A DNA stretch of 10,744 nt from DATKWF01 sp035529715 (GTDB lineage Bacteria; Chloroflexota; Dehalococcoidia; Dehalococcoidales; RBG-16-60-22), in assembly GCA_035529715.1 (NCBI GenBank), contig DATKWF010000087.1, positions 1 to 10,744 on the forward strand. The letters run 5' to 3'. Made by a program: the position numbers and the translations under genes. Position 1 is the stretch's first letter. Each line of letters starts with the position of its first letter. This document shows positions 6,718 through 10,744 of the stretch, in pieces. The notes beneath the pieces are model-generated. The model was given only the letters and a program-made list of their open reading frames with translations, was not told the origin of the DNA and did not search any database.

Positions 6718-7965
6718 GTGAGAGAAAACTTTCGCCGCATTGATTACGTCAAGATTACCATCTTTGGTTTTGCTCTGGCCGCCCTCTGGAGCAGCCTGCA
6801 CAGCATTATCCTGCCGTTGCGACTTCTGGACTTTGTTGCCGAGTCGGAGAAGAACACCTACCTGGGGCTGCTTACTTTCACCGGCCTGATTCTGGCAATG
6901 GCAGTCCAGCCGATTGCCGGGGCAATCAGTGACCGCTCCGGCTTCAGCTGGGGGCGGCGGCGACCCTATATTCTGCTGGGGACAATAGTCGCCATTCTGC
7001 TTCTTCCCGGGATAGGCTTTTTCGGCAGCTATGCCGCTATCTTCGCCATCTACTGCCTGCTGCAGGTCAGTGGTAATACGGCACAGGGACCCTACCAGGC
7101 ATTTATTCCCGACCTGGTGCCTGAAGAAAGGCGGGGAGTTGCCTCAGGAGTGAAGAGCCTGCTGGAGATAGTGGGTGGGATTGCCCTGCTGCGTCTTATA
7201 AGCTACTTTATGGGTCATTACTTCACCGGCGAGAGTGGGCCATGGTTGTGGCTAGTGCTGGGAATACTGGCTATTATCCTGCTGGGAGCCATGATTGCCA
7301 CCGTCCTCACGGTTAAGGAACGACCCGGGGTTGGCAGCCATCAGTTGCCCCTGCTGCCAACCCTGTACAGAAGTTTTAAGATTGACGTTAAGGCAAACTA
7401 CGATTTCATACTCTTTTTGATATCCCGTCTCCTGGTCATCATGGCACTGACTACCCTGCAGGCGTTTGCCCTATACTTTCTCAGGGATGTTATTGGAGTG
7501 ACCAACCCCGCCGCCGCAACCGCCGACCTCCTCATTGCCGTTGGCATCGGGATGGTGATTGCCGTCTATCCAGCCGGGCGCCTGTCAGACAGGATAGGAC
7601 GCCGACCGGTAGTGGTCTTTTCCGGACTCCTTGGCGCTTGTGGAATTCTGGCGCTGTTTTTCTCAACCAGCTACGGATACATAATGTTTGGTGGCGCCAT
7701 ACTCGGGACTGCCGCCGGGGCTTTTATGAGTTCCAACTGGGCTCTAGCTACCGACCTGGTACCCAGTGGAGAAGAGGCACGCTACCTCGGCCTGACCAAC
7801 ATGGCTACCGCCGGAGGTGCCGCTCTGGCACGCCTCATCGGGCCGGTGATTGATTTCTTTAACCAGTACAGCCCCATCCTGGGCTATCAAATTATGCTTG
7901 GAGCCTGCTTCGTCTATCTGGTCATGGGCTCAATCTTAGTAATCAAAATTAAAAAGGTAAGGTAA
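6718..7965 (+). CDS. MFS transporter, sugar-cation symporter-like
   Basis: A 415-residue integral membrane protein with about 12 hydrophobic helices in two halves. Each half has the MFS loop after helix 2: DRSGFSWGRRRPYI (residues ~71-84) and GRLSDRIGRRPVV (~287-299). The first loop, with SDxxxxxWGRRRPY, and the segment YQAFIPDLVPEERRGxASG, recall the GPH and sucrose/H+ symporter branch of the superfamily, so a sugar or glycoside substrate is possible; the substrate is not proven. An in-frame GTG at 6667 would add 17 residues. I prefer the GTG at 6718 because a promoter lies between the two and because the extension is an extra hydrophobic stretch ahead of a normal charged N-terminus. No ribosome binding site is visible, suggesting a leaderless mRNA. 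It converges with the VTT gene, 5 bases apart. Confidence 0.85.
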   Translation: MRENFRRIDYVKITIFGFALAALWSSLHSIILPLRLLDFVAESEKNTYLGLLTFTGLILAMAVQPIAGAISDRSGFSWGRRRPYILLGTIVAILLLPGIGFFGSYAAIFAIYCLLQVSGNTAQGPYQAFIPDLVPEERRGVASGVKSLLEIVGGIALLRLISYFMGHYFTGESGPWLWLVLGILAIILLGAMIATVLTVKERPGVGSHQLPLLPTLYRSFKIDVKANYDFILFLISRLLVIMALTTLQAFALYFLRDVIGVTNPAAATADLLIAVGIGMVIAVYPAGRLSDRIGRRPVVVFSGLLGACGILALFFSTSYGYIMFGGAILGTAAGAFMSSNWALATDLVPSGEEARYLGLTNMATAGGAALARLIGPVIDFFNQYSPILGYQIMLGACFVYLVMGSILVIKIKKVR

Positions 7966-7970
7966 AATCG

Positions 7971-8621
7971 CTAGCTGCTCCGCTTCCGCGCCCAGTTAAC
8001 CACTGCCAAAGCCAGCGCCAGAACCGCCAGTGCCGCCACCACTATCCAGCTCCAGGCTCCAATGAATGCCACCACGATATAGGCTATGGTCCTGCCCAGC
8101 CAGCAGAGAAGGAAAAACTTCCAGAAGGGAAACCGCAGAACACCAGCGGCTATCGCCGCCAGATCAAAAATAAAGGGCAGCAGCGAGAAAATAAAGATGG
8201 TGACGCTCCCCCACTGCCTGACCCAACCCTCCACCCTCCGGTACAGCTGGCTCTTCTGGGCAATACCATGCCCACTATAGCCTGCCATATAACCGGTTAT
8301 CTCGCCAATAGCAGCCCCGGCTCCGCCAGCCAGCCCGACCATTGTGGCTGAAGGCAAAATAGCACCAAGCGTAGAGATTGCCAGAACATTACCCACCGGC
8401 AAGATAACAGTAGCATTGAAGATTAAGCTGGCAAGAAAGGCACCCAGGTAGCCGTAGACTGCCAGCTCCTCAATTCTGCTCGGGTGTTGTCTATAAAAGT
8501 AGAAGATACCAATCGTAATAGCGATGACAAGGAGAAAAATCAAAAGGGGGATTATCTTGTCTCTTGCCCTTTGGCTTCGTCCCGCCTCATCTAAATTATC
8601 CTGACTGACCATCTTATCCAT
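7971..8621 (-). CDS. VTT-domain (DedA/TVP38-like) membrane protein
   Basis: A 216-residue integral membrane protein. After a charged, soluble N-terminus (1-22) come a helix (~23-42), a VTT/SNARE-associated core (~57-190) and a final hydrophobic helix (~190-210) with a basic tail (ARKRSS). The core shows the expected Gly-rich re-entrant segments, ILPVGNVLAISTLGAILPSA and GGAGAAIGEITGYMAGYSGHG, then GVLRFPFWKFFLLCWLGRT, typical of the family. DedA/VTT proteins are linked to lipid carrier (undecaprenyl phosphate, phospholipid) flipping across the membrane; for this member the role is inferred. The ATG at 8621 is used; another ATG three codons in (8612) is possible. The ribosome binding site is weak, and a TATAGA box (8638-8633) lies about 11 bases upstream without a good -35. 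Confidence 0.85.
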   Translation of the reverse strand: MDKMVSQDNLDEAGRSQRARDKIIPLLIFLLVIAITIGIFYFYRQHPSRIEELAVYGYLGAFLASLIFNATVILPVGNVLAISTLGAILPSATMVGLAGGAGAAIGEITGYMAGYSGHGIAQKSQLYRRVEGWVRQWGSVTIFIFSLLPFIFDLAAIAAGVLRFPFWKFFLLCWLGRTIAYIVVAFIGAWSWIVVAALAVLALALAVVNWARKRSS

Positions 8622-8665
8622 CTTACTTACACTCTATAACCTGTAACGAACCTTAGCGGAAAATC

Positions 8666-8694
8666 TTGCCTGATAGGAACGTCTCTGTTATACT
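8666..8694 (+). promoter_or_regulatory. Promoter of tRNA-Glu
   Basis: TTGCCT (8666-8671), a 17-base spacer and TATACT (8689-8694). The predicted start near 8701 is about six bases before the tRNA. It lies close upstream of, and divergent from, the VTT gene. Confidence 0.65.
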
Positions 8695-8706
8695 TATATC
8701 CGGTAC

Positions 8707-8782
8707 GCCCCCATCGTCTAGTGGCCTAGGACACCGGCCTTTCACGCCGGCAACAGCGGTTCGAGTCCGCTTGGGGGTGCCA
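8707..8782 (+). tRNA. tRNA-Glu (TTC)
   Basis: A 76-base tRNA with encoded CCA (8780-8782). Acceptor arms GCCCCCA and TGGGGGT pair with a G1-T72 wobble, a form also known from cyanobacterial and chloroplast tRNA-Glu. Loop CTTTCAC inside CCGGC/GCCGG gives anticodon TTC at 8741-8743. It ends 7 bases before the stop codon of the HIT gene on the other strand. Confidence 0.96.
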
Positions 8783-8789
8783 TTACACC

Positions 8790-9263
8790 TCAGAACTTCC
8801 CCTTTAGTTGTTGATAGATCTTATCCAGAGCCTCGGGTATTACCCTTGTCTCAGCTAATACCGGCATGAAGTTAGTATCACCCTGCCACCGGGGCACAAT
8901 ATGGGTATGGAAGTGGTCAACTATACCCGCTCCAGCTACCTTTCCCAAATTTATGCCAACGTTAAAACCATCAGGGGTAAATACCTGCCGCAGTGCCCTG
9001 ATACACCGGCTAACTATTTCAAAATGCTCGCTCCTCTCCTCTTCAGTAAGCTCTTCCAGACCAGCCACATGCCGATAGGGCGTCACCATCAGGTGCCCGG
9101 GGTTGTAGGGATAAATATTCAAAATGATGTAGTTTTTGTCTCCCCGATACAAAATGTAGTTAGGAGCATCGTCATTTTGTCTGGGTTTTTCACATAAAAT
9201 GCATCCTTCCGCCTTTTCCTGACGGATATATTGTATGCGCCACGGCGCCCAGATTCGCTCCAT
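8790..9263 (-). CDS. HIT-family nucleotide hydrolase/phosphorylase
   Basis: A 157-residue cytoplasmic protein of the histidine triad family, which cleaves or transfers nucleotides from dinucleoside polyphosphates and nucleoside phosphoramidates. The catalytic motif H-x-H-x-H-x-x is present as DHFHTHIVP (His117, His119, His121; the middle one is the expected nucleophile). The N-terminus MERIWAPWRIQYI, followed by GCILC (Cys21, Cys24), is the WxPWRxxYI...GCxxC form found in the AP4A phosphorylase-like group (as in actinobacterial homologues). The two cysteines plus histidines probably bind zinc. The NPGHLMVTPYRHV segment is also typical. The ATG at 9263 has a good ribosome binding site, AAGGAG at 9279-9274. 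It is a single-gene unit, divergent from the riboswitch operon. Confidence 0.93.
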   Translation of the reverse strand: MERIWAPWRIQYIRQEKAEGCILCEKPRQNDDAPNYILYRGDKNYIILNIYPYNPGHLMVTPYRHVAGLEELTEEERSEHFEIVSRCIRALRQVFTPDGFNVGINLGKVAGAGIVDHFHTHIVPRWQGDTNFMPVLAETRVIPEALDKIYQQLKGKF

Positions 9264-9384
9264 ATCAATCGTTCTCCTTACTTAATCACCTGATGCTATT
9301 TTAATCGGCTATCGTTCGGGCGTCAATGAGTTAGCCCAAGGCTTGCGTTTTTATTTAAACTATTGTACCCTTTAAACAAAAGAG

Positions 9385-9512
9385 AATAGGTAAAGCGGGG
9401 GCGCCCGAGCGTGAGCAAGGGCTTAAACGGAGAGCAAGTCAGTGAGAGACTGACACGGCCGCGCCACTGTGATTGACGGGTAAACCGTCAAAAGTCAGAA
9501 CGCCCGCCCTCA
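9385..9512 (+). promoter_or_regulatory. Cobalamin (B12) riboswitch
   Basis: The conserved core GCCACTGTGA lies at 9463-9472 and the B12-box-like AGTCAGAACGCCCGCC at 9493-9508. The outer stem forms from GCGGG (9395-9399) and CCCGC (9503-9507). Internal hairpins are GTCAGT/ACTGAC (9438-9454) and TTGACGG/CCGTCAA (9473-9491). These are the marks of the adenosylcobalamin/cobalamin aptamer. It lies upstream of a btuF-like gene and a cbiE-like gene, exactly the kind of operon such riboswitches switch off when cobalamin is plentiful. The outer borders are approximate. Confidence 0.9.
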
Positions 9513-9517
9513 TTTAT

Positions 9518-9545
9518 CCTACATCACTCCGCGGGGAGGGGTAGG
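9518..9545 (+). promoter_or_regulatory. First hairpin of the riboswitch expression platform
   Basis: CCTAC (9518-9522) pairs with GTAGG (9541-9545), and inside it CTCC (9527-9530) pairs with GGAG (9535-9538) around loop GCGG. A T-rich stretch (TCTTTTTG, 9546-9553) follows, so it could stop transcription itself. Its 3' side, GAGGGG (9536-9541), can instead pair with the 5' arm of the next hairpin, which makes it a candidate switch element. Confidence 0.6.
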
Positions 9546-9568
9546 TCTTTTTGTTGGGTTTTTTGTTT

Positions 9569-9595
9569 CCCCTCGGCTGGAGCGAGGGGTTTTTT
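9569..9595 (+). terminator. Intrinsic terminator controlled by the riboswitch
   Basis: CCCCTCG (9569-9575) pairs perfectly with CGAGGGG (9583-9589) around a 7-base loop and is followed by six T (9590-9595). It lies between the aptamer and the btuF-like gene, so it acts as the off state of the switch. Confidence 0.85.
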
Positions 9596-9621
9596 ATTTA
9601 TACCTACTTTAAGAGGTGAAA

Positions 9622-10605
9622 ATGAACCGGTTGGGACTAATCGTTCTAATTTTATCCATGCTGTCAGTTCTTTTGGGCGCTTGCACACCGGCCGCCGAAG
9701 AGCCGGTGCCACCTGCGGACACACAGACGCTGCCACTGGAATTCACTGACCAGCTTGGCAGAGTAGTCAAACTGGACAAAATCCCGCAAAGAATTATCTC
9801 TCTGGCGCCCAGCAATACCGAGATTATGTTTGCCCTCGGCCTGCAAGACAGGCTGGTGGCGGTAACTGACTATTGCGATTACCCGCCGGAGGCTAAAGAT
9901 AAACCCAGCGTCGGCGGTTTTAACACGCCAAATATTGAGGAGATAATTGCCCTTTCCCCGGACTTGATATTAGCCACTTCAATCCACGAAAAGAGGGTCA
10001 TCCCCCAGCTCGAGGCCAAGGGAATGACTGTTTTCGCTTTAACTGCAAAGACCCTTGATAAGACACTGGCAGCCATCACTCTGGTTGGCAAGGTCACCAG
10101 AAAAGGAGAAGAGGCTTCCAGGTTAGTAGCCGAGATGGAGGAAAGGATTAAGGTAATAATTGACAAAACAGATAGCCTGCGGCGGGAGCAAAGACCAAGA
10201 GTTTTTTACCTGACCTGGCATGACCCATTAATGACATCCGGCCCAGGGACTCTTCTTGATGAGCTGATTCAGAAAACAGGGGGCATGAATATCTTCCCGG
10301 AGATTACCGGCAGCAAGTCGGTTGACCTGGAGATACTCGTGGCGAGGGACCCGCAGGTGATGATAGCCGGCATCGGCATGGGCTCCGGTGAAGATCAATC
10401 CTTCCACTATCTTGAGACAGAGTCAAGATTACAGAATACGGAGGCAAGGAAAAACGGCAGGCTATATGGAATTGACATGGACCTCAGCGGCCGCGCTGGC
10501 CCGCGGATAGTTGACGGGCTGGAACAGTTTGCCAGGTGCATTCATCCCGAAATATTTGGCCCGCCCGATAATACAAAGGGGGTGAAAATATATGCTTCAG
10601 AATAA
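9622..10605 (+). CDS. btuF: Corrinoid/cobalamin ABC transporter substrate-binding lipoprotein (BtuF-like)
   Basis: A 327-residue lipoprotein that should bind corrinoid outside the membrane and deliver it to a BtuCD-type permease (not in this window). The signal peptide ends in lipobox LLGAC with the lipid-bearing Cys21. The mature part is a class III solute-binding fold: FTDQLGRVVKL, then RIISLAPSNTEIMFALGL, VGGFNTPNIEEIIALSPDLIL, and a C-terminal lobe with RVFYLTWHDPLMTSGPGTLLDELI. This family also binds haem and siderophores; the cobalamin riboswitch upstream and the cbiE-like gene downstream decide for corrinoid. The ATG at 9622 is chosen over a GTG at 9616 because the ribosome binding site (AGAGG, 9612-9616) overlaps the GTG. 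The end overlaps the next gene by 14 bases. Confidence 0.88.
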   Translation: MNRLGLIVLILSMLSVLLGACTPAAEEPVPPADTQTLPLEFTDQLGRVVKLDKIPQRIISLAPSNTEIMFALGLQDRLVAVTDYCDYPPEAKDKPSVGGFNTPNIEEIIALSPDLILATSIHEKRVIPQLEAKGMTVFALTAKTLDKTLAAITLVGKVTRKGEEASRLVAEMEERIKVIIDKTDSLRREQRPRVFYLTWHDPLMTSGPGTLLDELIQKTGGMNIFPEITGSKSVDLEILVARDPQVMIAGIGMGSGEDQSFHYLETESRLQNTEARKNGRLYGIDMDLSGRAGPRIVDGLEQFARCIHPEIFGPPDNTKGVKIYASE

Positions 10606-10744
10606 GGCGTATATCGTTGGCGTAGGGCCCGGTTCGCCAGGGTACGTGACGGCAGAGGCACAGAGAGTAATCAGGGAGTCAGACATAATCGTCGGCTGGG
10701 AGTTCAACTTCCTTCCGGTGAAGCCTTTAATCGCTGGCAAAAAG
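10592..10744 (+). CDS. cbiE: Cobalt-precorrin-7 (C5)-methyltransferase-like, N-terminal part (cut by window edge)
   Basis: The first 51 codons run to the window edge. The peptide starts MLQNKAYIVGVGPGSPGYVT and goes on with AEAQRVIRESDIIVG, the SAM-binding N-terminus (GxGPGSxxxxT) of the tetrapyrrole methyltransferase family. Among these, the short start and the 'ESDIIVGWEF' continuation fit CbiE/CobL, which methylates C5 (and with CbiT, C15) of the corrin ring during anaerobic cobalamin synthesis. Other Cbi methyltransferases share the motif, so the symbol is provisional. The ATG at 10592 has a strong ribosome binding site (AAAGGGGG, 10575-10582) and overlaps the end of btuF by 14 bases, so the two are translationally linked under the same riboswitch. 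Confidence 0.75.
   Translation, partial: MLQNKAYIVGVGPGSPGYVTAEAQRVIRESDIIVGWEFNFLPVKPLIAGKK

Larger units (their letters stand above)
9264..9621 (+). other. Intergenic region holding the cobalamin riboswitch and terminator
   Basis: This gap contains, on the minus strand, the ribosome binding site of the HIT gene (9274-9279); on the plus strand the riboswitch (about 9385-9512), a first hairpin (9518-9545) and an intrinsic terminator (9569-9595). The promoter for the riboswitch must lie around 9330-9375. TTGCGT (9343-9348) is a possible -35, but the matching -10 is poor. Confidence 0.7.

Noticed and set aside
8707..8778. G1-T72 wobble pair at the end of the tRNA-Glu acceptor stem
   Set aside because: Uncommon among enteric tRNAs but known from cyanobacterial and chloroplast tRNA-Glu, so not a sign of a broken gene.
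8666..8869. A 67-codon open frame on the plus strand
   Set aside because: It covers tRNA-Glu and the end of the HIT gene in antisense and has no ribosome binding site.
8901..9197. A 98-codon open frame antisense to the HIT gene
   Set aside because: The opposite strand encodes a full HIT protein with its catalytic motif and ribosome binding site; this frame is a shadow.

Overview
This is ordinary bacterial chromosome, with no insertion sequence, integrase, phage gene or CRISPR array. The gene content suggests an uncultivated anaerobic Chloroflexota bacterium, perhaps of the Dehalococcoidia. The pointers are a fused ADP-forming acyl-CoA synthetase/GNAT protein, a corrinoid uptake lipoprotein under a cobalamin riboswitch next to a corrin-ring methyltransferase, a WxPWR-type HIT hydrolase, and isolated short operons. 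The assignment is an inference; no rRNA or ribosomal protein gene is present to fix it.

Layout. Positions 1-130 (-) hold the first 43 codons of an MFS transporter cut by the window edge. It is divergent from 339-3023 (+), an 894-residue ADP-forming acyl-CoA synthetase fused to a Pat-type lysine acetyltransferase domain. Convergent to that, with 4 bases between stop codons, is a single-pass membrane protein of unknown function (3028-3753, -) with a long, structured 5' leader. Two more minus-strand genes follow: a small beta-rich protein (4092-4529) and a DUF6512-like membrane protein (4583-5116). A tRNA operon (Phe-Gly-Leu-Gln, 5198-5548) is transcribed divergently from the latter and leads into argC (5624-6661), then an MFS transporter (6718-7965). 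A VTT/DedA-like membrane protein (7971-8621, -) converges on the MFS gene. tRNA-Glu (8707-8782, +) and a HIT-family hydrolase (8790-9263, -) face each other. The window ends with a cobalamin riboswitch, a terminator, a btuF-like lipoprotein gene and the overlapping start of a cbiE-like gene.

How the parts work together. The clearest functional unit is the right end: the B12 riboswitch controls a corrinoid-binding lipoprotein gene that overlaps a cobalt-precorrin methyltransferase gene, so salvage and synthesis of corrinoid appear to share one switch. The remaining genes are mostly single-gene transcription units.

Regulation. Several promoters are readable by eye with near-consensus -35/-10 boxes and 16-18 base spacers. 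In several protein genes the -10 box lies only 6-10 bases before the likely start codon and no ribosome binding site is visible, which points to leaderless mRNAs. The riboswitch-controlled genes, argC, the HIT gene and the acetyltransferase gene have normal ribosome binding sites. No clear new multi-gene system is visible. The most interesting points are the acetyltransferase that keeps the catalytic histidines of the synthetase, the promoter architecture, and two structured leaders.
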